DNA of 64,000 bases from CAVSRC01 sp963750065. Its GTDB lineage: Bacteria > Pseudomonadota > Alphaproteobacteria > Rhizobiales > Kaistiaceae. Under the pieces are notes generated by a model. It saw nothing but the letters and a program-made list of their open reading frames with translations. It was not told where the DNA came from and did no database searches. Position numbers and translations under genes: made by a program. Numbering within the stretch: position 1 is the first letter of the stretch; the number at the start of each line of letters is the position of its first letter. Shown here piece by piece: positions 10,450 to 19,376 of this stretch. Location of the stretch: contig CAVVPK010000009.1 in assembly GCA_963750065.1 (NCBI GenBank), positions 1 through 64,000 on the forward strand, written 5' to 3'.

Positions 10450-11414
10450 GGCGTGCCGCCTCCGGCCGTCGGCACGCGGCCGCCGCTGCGGCGGGCCTGC
10501 GCCTCAGGCGAGAAGGTGTCCTTGGCGATCTCGGCGATGCCGCCGAGCGAGCCTATCAGCGCTGCCGCTTCGATCGGCAGCATCAGCACCTTCTGGTTGG
10601 GCGCCGAAGCGAGCTTCTCGATCGCCTGGGTGTAGCGCTGGGCGACGAAATAGTTGATCGCCTGCACGTCGCCCTCGGCGATCGCCTTCGACACCATCTG
10701 GGTCGCCTTGGCTTCGGCTTCGGCCGAGCGCTCGCGCGCCTCGGCGTCGCGGAAGGCGGCCTCGCGCCGGCCCTCGGCCTGCAGGATCAGTGCTTGCTTC
10801 TCGCCCTCTGCCTTGAGGATCTCCGACTGACGCAAGCCCTCGGCGTCGAGGATGACGGCGCGCTTCTCTCGTTCCGCCTTCATCTGCCGGCCCATCGATT
10901 CGACGATGTCGCGCGGCGGGTCGATCGCCTTGATCTCGATACGCGTCACCTTGATGCCCCAGGCCGACGAGGCGGAATCGACGACGCGCAGCAGCCGGTC
11001 GTTGATGTCGTCGCGCTTGGACAGAAGCTCGTCGAGGTCCATGCCGCCCATGACGGTTCTGAGGTTGGTCATGGTGAGCTGCAGGATGGCGTTTTGCAGC
11101 CCGCGCACCTCGTAGGCGGCGCGCGCCGCGTCGAGCACCTGATAGAAGACGACGCCATCTGCCGACACCGTGGCATTGTCCTTGGTGATGACCTCCTGCG
11201 TCGGCACTTCGAGCACCTGCTCCATCATGTTCATCTTGTGGCCGATGCGGTCGATGAACGGCACGATGATGCTGAGGCCCGGCGACAGCGAGCGGGTGAA
11301 GCGGCCGAAGCGCTCGACCGTGTAGTTGTAGCCCTGCGGCACCGTCTTGACGCCGGCCAGCAGGACGAGAATGACCAGAATGACGAGTGCGATGACGACC
11401 CAGTCGAATCCCAC
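10446..11414 (-). CDS. SPFH/stomatin-prohibitin family protein (QmcA-like)
   Basis: 322 aa. One N-terminal membrane helix (residues ~5-22), then a band-7/SPFH domain (VPQGYNYTVERFGRFTRSLSPG ... with TKDNATVSADGVVFYQV), and a charged coiled coil of Ala/Glu/Arg heptads (EKRAVILDAEGLRQSEILKA). It resembles E. coli QmcA/YbbK. It probably oligomerises on the cytoplasmic membrane with the coupled NfeD protein. The start at 11414 is followed directly by the membrane helix. Confidence 0.92.
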   Translation of the reverse strand: MGFDWVVIALVILVILVLLAGVKTVPQGYNYTVERFGRFTRSLSPGLSIIVPFIDRIGHKMNMMEQVLEVPTQEVITKDNATVSADGVVFYQVLDAARAAYEVRGLQNAILQLTMTNLRTVMGGMDLDELLSKRDDINDRLLRVVDSASSAWGIKVTRIEIKAIDPPRDIVESMGRQMKAEREKRAVILDAEGLRQSEILKAEGEKQALILQAEGRREAAFRDAEARERSAEAEAKATQMVSKAIAEGDVQAINYFVAQRYTQAIEKLASAPNQKVLMLPIEAAALIGSLGGIAEIAKDTFSPEAQARRSGGRVPTAGGGTP

Positions 11415-11569
11415 CGTTCAATCCTCCGTGTTCGCCGCCGGCTTCAGCGCCGCGGCTCGCCTTCCCCCCACTGGCCCGCGAATCGGCTCGTTCTCCGGCC
11501 GATTGCGGTCCTTGCACATGTAGGATGGGGGAAACGGCTCTACCAGCCAAATCGGCGGGGCCGCCGGTC

Positions 11570-12313
11570 TCACCGGCCGGCCGGCTTCACCACCGAGAGG
11601 ATCAGGAAGATCGGGCGCCGCACTTCGTCTGCCCATTCCGGATGGGCGATGAGCGCCTCCGCCGAAGGAACCGGCTCGACCAGACGCGCGATGCGGAAGC
11701 CGGCATCGAGCAACGTGCCGACATAGGTTGCCACCGTCCGATGATACTTGGTTACCGCCTCGGCCAGCCACGAAGTCTCTCGGCGGCCTTCGCGGAAATA
11801 GTCATCGATCGGCCAATGCAGGATTTCGCCGGTCGTGTCCCGGTGCCAACCCTGCGCGCCGGAGGCGGTGAACACGGGATGCTCGGCCGAGAACAAGAAC
11901 GTCCCGCCTGGCTTCAGGCACCGCCAGACCTTGGCGACAACCGTCTCGAAATTGGCGACATAGTGCAAGGCGAGCGAGCTCAGGACGAGGTCGAAGCTGT
12001 CCGGCACGAAGTCGATGTCCTCGATCGCCATCCGGCGATAGTCGATCGCGGCATCGTCGGTCATGGCCCGTGCCCTGGCGAGCATCTTCTCGGACAAATC
12101 GATGCCCACGACCGACGCAGCGCCCGCTTCGCGCATGTAACGGCAATGCCAACCGAAGCCGCAGCCGAGATCCAGTACGCGCGCACCGCCGAGCGACGGC
12201 ATCAGCGCCTTTAGCGCCGGCCATTCGCCTGCCTCATCGAGCCCTCCGACCGAGCGCGGCATGGAGCTGTAGGCCGCGAAGAATTCAGGCTCGTCGTATT
12301 TGTTCTGCTTCAT
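11570..12313 (-). CDS. Class I SAM-dependent methyltransferase
   Basis: 247 aa. SAM-binding motif I VLDLGCGFGWHCRY near residue 48, motif II (VVGIDLSEKMLARAR), and motif IV (DLVLSSLALHYV). Family members are annotated as methyltransferase type 11/UbiE-like; the substrate cannot be read from sequence. It lies 13 bp after hemH on the same strand, so it may be read from the same transcript. Confidence 0.85.
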   Translation of the reverse strand: MKQNKYDEPEFFAAYSSMPRSVGGLDEAGEWPALKALMPSLGGARVLDLGCGFGWHCRYMREAGAASVVGIDLSEKMLARARAMTDDAAIDYRRMAIEDIDFVPDSFDLVLSSLALHYVANFETVVAKVWRCLKPGGTFLFSAEHPVFTASGAQGWHRDTTGEILHWPIDDYFREGRRETSWLAEAVTKYHRTVATYVGTLLDAGFRIARLVEPVPSAEALIAHPEWADEVRRPIFLILSVVKPAGR

Positions 12314-12326
12314 GGCAGCGCTGCCG

Positions 12327-13415
12327 TCACTTGTCGGCGAGCCATCCGCTCAGCTCCCGCCGCACCACCGTCTCCAGCACCCGCATGCCGGGGTCGCTGT
12401 CGTTGAGGCAGGGGAGCGCGGCATATTCCTGGCCGCCGTTCTGGCGGAAGGTCTCGCCGCCGCGAATGGCGATCTCCTCCAGCGTCTCCAGGCAATCGGC
12501 CGCGAAGCCGGGCATGACCACCGCCAGCCGCTTGATTCCACTCTTGGCCAGCTCGGCGATGGTGACGTCGGCATAGGGCTGCAGCCATTCGGCGCCGCCG
12601 AAGCGCGACTGGAAGACGATGCGGAGCTTCTCCTGCGGCCAGCCGAGCTTCTCCCTGAGCAGCCGCGCCGTTTTCTGGCACTGGCAGTGGTAGGGATCGC
12701 CCTTGTCGAGGTAGGCGCGCGGCAGGCCGTGGAAGGAGGCGAGCACCACCTCGGGCTCGAACGGCAGGCCGGCAAGCGACGTATGAATCGATTCGGCCAG
12801 CGCCGCGATATAGACCGCGTCGTCGTACCAGGGCGGCAGCGTGCGCACCGCCGGCTGCCAGCGCATGGTGCCCAGCGCTTCGAACGCCTTGTCGTTCACC
12901 GTCGCCGTGGTCGCCGCGGCATATTGCGGATAGAGCGGCGCGATCAGTATGCGGTCGCAGCCCTCATCCTTCAGCGCCGCAAGGCGCGCGGCGATGGTCG
13001 GCGCGCCATAGCGCATCGCCCAGTCGACCACGACGCCGTCGCCAGCCAGCGCACCGGAAAGCTTCTCCGCCTGCGCCCGCGTGATCGTGATCAATGGCGC
13101 CTCGTTCTTCTCCTTGTTCCACACGATCGAATAGGCGTGGCCGGTCTTCGGCGGCCGCGTCCTCAGAACGAACAGGTTGAGGATCAGCCACCAGATCGGC
13201 CGCGGCACCTCGATCACCCGGGGATCGGAGAGGAACTCCTTCAGATAGCGCCTGACCGAAGCGGTGTCGGTGCCGGACGGCGAGCCGAGATTGACCACCA
13301 GCACCCCCACCCTTCCGAAACGGACGGGCGGATGGTCGGGCGGCATGGGACCTGCGTCGGAATTTGGGACTTTATCGTCGCTCATGGCCGCATTCATAGT
13401 GCGCCGCGCAGCCAT
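12327..13415 (-). CDS. hemH: Ferrochelatase
   Basis: About 362 aa. GVLVVNLGSPSGTDTASVRRYLKEFL opens the family domain; the catalytic His lies in LASFHGLPRAY, and FQSRFGGAEWLQPY and the C-terminal CLNDSDPGMRVL are typical. It inserts Fe2+ into protoporphyrin IX, the last step of heme synthesis, at the membrane surface. Start: ATG 13415 has a GGCAGG element 8 nt upstream; ATG 13397 and 13385 are possible and would drop 6 or 10 residues outside the conserved core. An intrinsic terminator separates it from the 5'-nucleotidase upstream. Confidence 0.94.
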   Translation of the reverse strand: MAARRTMNAAMSDDKVPNSDAGPMPPDHPPVRFGRVGVLVVNLGSPSGTDTASVRRYLKEFLSDPRVIEVPRPIWWLILNLFVLRTRPPKTGHAYSIVWNKEKNEAPLITITRAQAEKLSGALAGDGVVVDWAMRYGAPTIAARLAALKDEGCDRILIAPLYPQYAAATTATVNDKAFEALGTMRWQPAVRTLPPWYDDAVYIAALAESIHTSLAGLPFEPEVVLASFHGLPRAYLDKGDPYHCQCQKTARLLREKLGWPQEKLRIVFQSRFGGAEWLQPYADVTIAELAKSGIKRLAVVMPGFAADCLETLEEIAIRGGETFRQNGGQEYAALPCLNDSDPGMRVLETVVRRELSGWLADK

Positions 13416-13436
13416 GTCTACAACCTGCCTTTCGCC

Positions 13437-13465
13437 AGAAAAGAAGGGGCGGCCCGAGCCGCCCC
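13437..13465 (-). terminator. Intrinsic terminator downstream of the 5'-nucleotidase gene
   Basis: Perfect 8-bp stem, arms GGGGCGGC (13446-13453) and GCCGCCCC (13458-13465), 4-nt loop. Read on the minus strand it is followed by TTCTTTTCT. It sits 25 bp after the nucleotidase stop and before hemH. Confidence 0.7.
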
Positions 13466-13489
13466 CCAAAAACGCCTGCAAAAGGCCGC

Positions 13490-14997
13490 TCAGCCGTTGG
13501 TGATGCGGCCATCCACCTTGGCGTCGACCTTGCCCGTCTTGGCGATGTAGTCGATGACCGAATTGGCCATCAGCTTACCCGCCTCCGCGTCGATCATCAC
13601 CTTGCCGCCAGTCAGTGCGGTATAGCCGTCGCCGCCACGCAGCATGTAGTCGTTGGTGGCGACCTTGTAGGTGGCCGATGGGTCGAGCGGCTTGTCGCCG
13701 ACCGTCACCGACAGAACGCGGCTGCCCTTCGGATTCTTCAGGTTGACGACCATCTTCATGCCAGAGATCTGGGGGAAGCGGCCAGCGCCGTTCTCGACCT
13801 GGCTGACGCCGTTCTCCAGCGCTTCCTTGAGCTGCTGGCCGGTGATCTCGGTCATCACCGTGACATTGCCGAACGGCAGCTCGGTGAGGATGTCGCGCCG
13901 GGTCAGCTCGGTGCCCGCAGCATACTGCTTGTCGCCGCGGATGCCGCCGCCATTAGTGATGGCAACGTCGGCGCCGACGGACTGGCGCATGGCGTCGGCG
14001 ATCAGGTTGCCGATCGCCGCCTCCTGGCCGCGCACGACAGTCTCGCGCGAATTCGAGCGGCGTCTCGGTCTTGCCGATCACGACGTTGAGGCTCTTGTCG
14101 AGCTGAGCCTTCAGCCCGTCGACCACCTTGGCGGTGTCCGGGTCGGGCGTTACCGTCTTGGTATCGATGAAGCGGAAGGTCGGCTCCCACTTGATCGTGC
14201 GCTTGCCGTTCTTCTCCCCGACCGTCACCTCGAGATCGAGCGGATCGAGATAGTTGCCATCGGTCGAGGTCTCGACATAGGCGGTAACGCCGTCATAGGC
14301 GGTCATGAAATCGTGGTCGTGGCCCGACATGATGACGTCGAAGGCATGGCTTGCCACCAGATCGCGGTCCTCGGCGTGATCCGCATGCACCACGCCAACG
14401 ACCAGATCGGCACCGGCCGCGCGCGCTGCCTTGGCGCCGTCCACCGCCGTCTTGACCGTGCCGCCGAACTTCCAGTCGCCCGGGCTGGAGAGTTCATTGG
14501 TCGAATTCGAGCGCCACCGGCACCAGCGCTATTCTGAGGCCGGCGATCTCCTTCATCATCGTGCCGCCGAGCCCCGCGATGGGCGAACCGTCGGCGTGGG
14601 TGATATTGAGCGCCGCCCAGGGATATTTCGACGCCTTCACGTTGGCCTCGAAGCCATCGACGCCGAAATCGAATTCGTGGTTGCCGGGCACGGCAATATC
14701 GAAAGGCACCATATTGGTCAGTTCGACCGTATGGGCACCCTTGTCGAAGCCGGAGAGCAGCGAGGGCGAGAACATGTCGCCGTCGAAGACGTAGAGCGTG
14801 TTCGGATTAGCCGCCTTCTCCGCCTTGGCCACGGCGTTCATGCGGGCAAAACCGCCGCGCTCCTTGGTGACGCCGAAATCGTAGATATCGCCGACACCGA
14901 GGATCGTAAGCTTCACCGTCTCAGCATGGGCCGGGACGAAGGCCGCACCGCCAATCAACGCCGCGCTCAGCGCCACGGCGAATTGTGTCATCCGCAT
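13490..14997 (-). pseudogene. 5'-nucleotidase/2',3'-cyclic phosphodiesterase, exported; two frameshifts in this sequence
   Basis: Restoring two frames gives ~501 aa: signal peptide (ends FVPAHA-ET), calcineurin-like metallophosphatase domain (LTILGVGDIYDFG; PGNHEFDFG; SGHDHDF), then the 5'-nucleotidase C-terminal domain (TNGGGIRGD; NDYMLRGGDGY). The start is ATG 14997, 8 nt after GGAGG; a GTG at 15006 is less likely. Frame breaks lie at GAATTC 14503-14508 and GAATTC 14049-14054. Deleting one base at each gives smooth family-like sequence (PVALE-STNEL and TPLE-SRETVV). Every catalytic motif is kept, which argues for sequence error rather than decay. The protein would release phosphate from nucleotides in the periplasm. 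Confidence 0.85.
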
Positions 14998-15099
14998 AGT
15001 CCTCACCTCCTCATCAATCGAGATGCCGGCCGGGCCGGCCCATGAACGTCGCCTATAGGAATTCTAGGTCAGTTTTCTGACAGCCGTCGATGCCGAACG

Positions 15100-18000
15100 T
15101 CATTCCGCCGCCACCGCCCGTGCGCCGCCGGCAAGAAACACTTCGCGCCGCGCCGCCGCGTCCGGCAGGACGCGGGCAATCGCAGAGGCCTTGACGTGGC
15201 CGAAACCGCGAATCTTTTCCGGATAACGGGCAAGTGCAACAGCCAAATGATGGTTCTCGGGCACAAGGTGCTCACCGATCGTCTTCAGCGTCGCCTCGTA
15301 TTCGGCGAGCAGCTGCCGCTCCATGCGCCGTTCGGCCGTACGGCCGAACGGGTCGAGCCATGAACCGCGCACGCTGCGGAAGCGGGCGAGCAGTCTGAGC
15401 CCGCGCATGAGACCCGGCCCGTAGGTCTGTTTCCTGAGATGGCCGGTTGCCTTGTCGCGTCTGGCGATGAGCGGCAGCGCCAGGTGATAGTCGAGCCGGC
15501 CCCAGCCGTCGAAGGCACTCGACAGCTGGCGCTGGAAGGACCCATCGGTGAAAAGGCGCGCCACCTCGTACTCGTCCTTGACCGCCATCAGGCGGAAGAG
15601 ATTCCGTGCTGCCGCTTCCGCCAGGTCGGCGCGGCCCGGCGCCACGCGCGTCTCCGCCTCATGCATCGCGGCAACCGCATCGGCATAGCGCTGGGCATAG
15701 CGTTCGTTCTGATACTCGGTGAGGTATCGGGTGCGCCGCGCCGCCAGCTCGTCGAGGCTCTCGGCTGACGGCGCCTTCAGCCGGCCCGAATGGGCGGCGG
15801 CAATTTCGGCCACCGCCTCCGGCTCGACCGCCGCCCGCCGGCCCCAATTGAACGCCGCCCGGTTCATGGCGACATCGACGCCGTTCAATTCGATCGCTTT
15901 CAGGATAGCAAAATGCGACAGCGGCACGGCACCCGCCTGCCAGGCGAGCCCGAGCATGAATACGTTGGTGGCGATCGCCTCGCCCGTGAGCGCGGTGGCG
16001 ATCTCGGTCGCCTCGATGAAGCGGCTCTTCGGCGCCCCGGCCCGCGCCGTGATCGCCTGCACGATACGGCGCATGGGCAGCGTGTAGTCCGGGTCGTGGG
16101 TGAAGGCGCCGGGATAGATCTCGTGGGTATTGACGAAGACCGCCGTGCGGCCGGGGTCGATGGCGGCCAGCGAGCGGGCGGAGCCGGCGACCACGGCGTC
16201 GCAGCCGATGAGCAGGTCAGCCCCGCCGGCGGCGATACGCACCGCCTTGATGTCGTCGAGCGTCGGCGCGATGCGCACATGGCTCACCACCGGCCCGCCT
16301 TTGCGTGCGAGCCCCGACATGTCGATCGAGGCCGCCGCCTTGCCCTCCAGATGCGCCGCCATGGCGATGAGCGCACCAATGGTGATGACACCGGTGCCGC
16401 CGACGCCGGTGATGAGGATGCCGTAATCGCCGGACAGCGCCGGCAGGCGCGGCGGATCGGGCAGGTCGGTCCCGTCCTCGGCGAGCGGCACGGCCTTCTT
16501 GGCCACGGCGCCGTGCACCGTGACGAAGCTCGGGCAGAAGCCCTTGAGGCACGAAAGATCGGTGTTGCACACCGACTGGTCGATGGTGCGCTTGCGCCCG
16601 AACTCGGTCTCGACGGGCTGGATGGCGACACAGTTCGACTGCACGCCACAATCGCCGCAGCCCTCGCAGACCAGCTCGTTGATCACCACCCGCAGGTCCG
16701 GATCGGGTTCGTGCCCGCGCTTGCGCCGCCGCCGTTTCTCGGCCGCACAGGTCTGGTCGTAGATCAGCACCGAGACGCCGCCGACCTCGGCCAGCTGGCG
16801 CTGGACCGCATCGAGAGCGTCGCGATGATGGACGCCGGTGCCTGACGGCAGGCCACCGCGGGCGTAGCGCTGCGGCTCCTCGCTCACCACGGCGACCTTG
16901 CGGGCACCTTCGGCCACCATCTGCGCCGCGATTGTCTCGACAGTCGGGTTGCCGTCCGGCTTCTGCCCACCGGTCAGCGCCACCGCATCGTTGAACAGGA
17001 TCTTGAAGGTGATGTTGACGCCGGCCGCGACCGCCGCGCGCACGGCAAGCGAGCCGGAATGGACATAGGTGCCGTCACCGACGTTCTGGAACATGTGGCC
17101 GCGCTTCGAGAACGGCGCTTCACCGATCCAGCTCGCCCCTTCCGCCCCCATCTGGGTATAGCCCTCGGTCCGCCGGTCGGGGACACCCTCGACCATCATG
17201 TGGCAGCCGATGCCGGCATAGGCGCGCGCGCCTTCGGGCACGGCGGTGGCGGTGTTATAGGGGCAGCCGGCGCAGAAAGTGGGGCTGCGCTCGGCGACAT
17301 CGTGGAAGCCGGCCAACAGCTCCTGCGCCTTGCGCAAGGCGGCGACGCGGCGCGCCAGCGGCTCGTCGTGGCGCCCGGCGGCAAGGCGCTCGCCGATGGC
17401 GATGGCAATCTGATGGGTGTCGAGCGCCCCCTTGGACGCGAACAGCCACGCGCCCGTCTCGTCCTTCTTGCCCAGCACCGCCGGCTGGTTGGCCGTGCCG
17501 TAGAGGATTTCCTTGACCTGCCCCTCGATCAGGCCGCGCTTCTCCTCGACCACGACGATCGTCTCGAGATCCCGCGCAAAATCGCGGATGGAATGCGGTT
17601 CGAGCGGCCAGGTGCAGGCCACCTTCAACAGCTTGAGGCCGAGATTGGCGGCGCGCACCGCGTCGATGCCGAGCTCGTCCAGCGCCTGGCAGACGTCGAG
17701 ATAGCTTTTGCCCGCGGTGACGACGCCGATCTTCGGCTGCCGCCCACCAGAAAGCACGACGCGATCCGGCGCGTTCGCCCTCAGGAAGGCGATGACTGCC
17801 GGAATCTTGAACTCGTGCAGCCGCTCTTCCTGGGCCAGCGGACTGTCATGGGTGCGGATCGAAAGCCCGCCCGGCGGCATGCGGAAGCCGCCGGGGATGA
17901 TCGTCGCCACGCGGTCGAGCGAGCCGTCCACCGTGGCGATCGATTCGACCGTGTCCTTGACGCATTTCAGGCCCACCCAGGTGCCGGCGTAACGCGACAG

Positions 18001-18564
18001 GGCATAGCCGAACAGGCCGTAATCGAGGATCTCCTGCACGCCGGCAGGGCTGAGCACCGGGATCATGGCATCGACGAAGGCGTATTCGGACTGGTGCGCG
18101 GTGGTCGAGGATTCGCAGGTGTGGTCGTCGCCCATCAGCGCCAGCACACCGCCCAAGGGCGCAGTGCCGGCGAGATTGGCGTGTTTCAGCGCATCGCCGG
18201 AGCGGTCGACGCCCGGCCCCTTGCCGTACCAGAGGCCGAAGACGCCGCCGAAGCGCCCTTCGCCGCGCAGGCCCGCCTGCTGCGCCCCCCAAAGCGCGGT
18301 GGCGGCAAGCTCCTCGTTGATGCCCGGATTGAAGACGATGCCCGCCGGCTGCAGCACGTCGGCCGCCCGCCAGAGCTGCCGGTCGAGGCCGCCCAGCGGC
18401 GAGCCGCGATAGCCGGTGACGTAGCCGGCCGTGGCAACACCCTGGCGCCGGTCGCGCGCCTGCTGCATGAGGAGCAGGCGCACCACCGCCTGGGTGCCGC
18501 TGACCAGCACCCGCTGCCGGGCGAGGTCGTACTTGTCGTCCAGGCTGACGGCGGCAAGGGCCAT
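15100..18564 (-). CDS. Indolepyruvate ferredoxin oxidoreductase, fused alpha-beta type
   Basis: 1154 aa, matching the fused aerobic form. The N-terminal pyrimidine-binding/transketolase-like part (ATAGYVTGYRGSPLGGLD; GDDHTCESSTTAHQSEYAF) is followed by the TPP-binding part (CAGCPYNTATAVPE; GDGTYVHSGSLAVRAA), a Cys-rich 4Fe-4S segment (CEGCGDCGVQSNC ... CNTDLSCLKGFCP, ~residues 630-670), and a gamma-type domain (GVGGTGVITIGALIAMAA). It oxidatively decarboxylates aryl-pyruvates such as indole- or phenylpyruvate to the acyl-CoA, with ferredoxin as acceptor. It is divergent from a TRAP transporter (258-bp gap). Confidence 0.93.
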   Translation of the reverse strand: MALAAVSLDDKYDLARQRVLVSGTQAVVRLLLMQQARDRRQGVATAGYVTGYRGSPLGGLDRQLWRAADVLQPAGIVFNPGINEELAATALWGAQQAGLRGEGRFGGVFGLWYGKGPGVDRSGDALKHANLAGTAPLGGVLALMGDDHTCESSTTAHQSEYAFVDAMIPVLSPAGVQEILDYGLFGYALSRYAGTWVGLKCVKDTVESIATVDGSLDRVATIIPGGFRMPPGGLSIRTHDSPLAQEERLHEFKIPAVIAFLRANAPDRVVLSGGRQPKIGVVTAGKSYLDVCQALDELGIDAVRAANLGLKLLKVACTWPLEPHSIRDFARDLETIVVVEEKRGLIEGQVKEILYGTANQPAVLGKKDETGAWLFASKGALDTHQIAIAIGERLAAGRHDEPLARRVAALRKAQELLAGFHDVAERSPTFCAGCPYNTATAVPEGARAYAGIGCHMMVEGVPDRRTEGYTQMGAEGASWIGEAPFSKRGHMFQNVGDGTYVHSGSLAVRAAVAAGVNITFKILFNDAVALTGGQKPDGNPTVETIAAQMVAEGARKVAVVSEEPQRYARGGLPSGTGVHHRDALDAVQRQLAEVGGVSVLIYDQTCAAEKRRRRKRGHEPDPDLRVVINELVCEGCGDCGVQSNCVAIQPVETEFGRKRTIDQSVCNTDLSCLKGFCPSFVTVHGAVAKKAVPLAEDGTDLPDPPRLPALSGDYGILITGVGGTGVITIGALIAMAAHLEGKAAASIDMSGLARKGGPVVSHVRIAPTLDDIKAVRIAAGGADLLIGCDAVVAGSARSLAAIDPGRTAVFVNTHEIYPGAFTHDPDYTLPMRRIVQAITARAGAPKSRFIEATEIATALTGEAIATNVFMLGLAWQAGAVPLSHFAILKAIELNGVDVAMNRAAFNWGRRAAVEPEAVAEIAAAHSGRLKAPSAESLDELAARRTRYLTEYQNERYAQRYADAVAAMHEAETRVAPGRADLAEAAARNLFRLMAVKDEYEVARLFTDGSFQRQLSSAFDGWGRLDYHLALPLIARRDKATGHLRKQTYGPGLMRGLRLLARFRSVRGSWLDPFGRTAERRMERQLLAEYEATLKTIGEHLVPENHHLAVALARYPEKIRGFGHVKASAIARVLPDAAARREVFLAGGARAVAAE

Positions 18565-18822
18565 CTCGCCCTCCTCCCGGCCCCGGACCGTTGGGGCCGG
18601 CGGCCATTGAGGCCGAACCGGGAGGCAAGGTCAACCGAGACCGGTGAGGCGCCCCGGCAAAACCGCCGTCCGCTCAAACTCCGGCCCGATTCATGCGTTT
18701 TGCTGGCCTCTCCCCCCGCCCGCACCGAGCAGAAGCGCGGCGGTTCGGCGCTTGCCATCGCCGCCCATCCGTCGCAGTTTGCCGGCAGAGACGAAGGCCG
18801 GACCAACCGGCAGGGGACGCTC
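18565..18822 (+). other. Divergent promoter region, indolepyruvate oxidoreductase / TRAP operon
   Basis: 258 bp between two divergent starts. I see an AGGGGA ribosome-binding site 7 nt before the TRAP start, but no clear -35/-10 pair or long palindrome that I can call with confidence. Confidence 0.4.
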
Positions 18823-19371
18823 ATGGGAGTCTTGCTGCGTATCAGCAGATTAATCGATCGTGCGACTGCATTCATTGGACAATCCGTCACCTGGCTGATC
18901 CTGCTGTCGGTGCTGGTCAGCGCCGCGAACGCAACGTCGCGCAAGCTGTTCTCACTGTCCTCCAACGCCTGGCTGGAGCTGCAGTGGTACCTGTTCGCCG
19001 CTGCCTATCTGCTCGCCGCCGCCTATACGCTGCAGCGCAACGGCCACGTCCGCATCGACATCATCCCGAACCTTCTGCCGAAACGGATCCGCAACTGGAT
19101 CGACATCTTCGGCCACGCCGTGATGCTGCTCCCCTTTGCGGTCCTGATGGTCTGGGAGATCACGCCCTGGTTCATCGAATCCTATCGCATCGGCGAGGTG
19201 TCGGCCAATTATGGCGGCCTCACCCTGTGGCCGGCCAAGGCGCTGCTGCTTGCCGGCTTTTTCCTGCTCGCCATCCAGGCGGTCTCTGAAATCATCAAGC
19301 GCATTGCGGTGATGCAGGGACGTATCGCCGATCCATACGAGGCGTCCGAGCCGACGGTTCCGGTCGAGTAG
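18823..19371 (+). CDS. TRAP transporter small permease (DctQ-like)
   Basis: 182 aa from ATG 18823; the frame is open far upstream only as an antisense shadow of the oxidoreductase. Four membrane helices are visible (from about residues 17, 45, 85 and 130); LQWYLFAAAYLLAAAYTLQRNGHVRIDI is the DctQ signature. It forms the membrane part of a tripartite, sodium-driven uptake system together with the large subunit 5 bp downstream. The closest subfamily, as far as I recognise it, is the one annotated for mannitol/chloroaromatic compounds. Confidence 0.9.
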   Translation: MGVLLRISRLIDRATAFIGQSVTWLILLSVLVSAANATSRKLFSLSSNAWLELQWYLFAAAYLLAAAYTLQRNGHVRIDIIPNLLPKRIRNWIDIFGHAVMLLPFAVLMVWEITPWFIESYRIGEVSANYGGLTLWPAKALLLAGFFLLAIQAVSEIIKRIAVMQGRIADPYEASEPTVPVE

Positions 19372-19376
19372 CCGTC

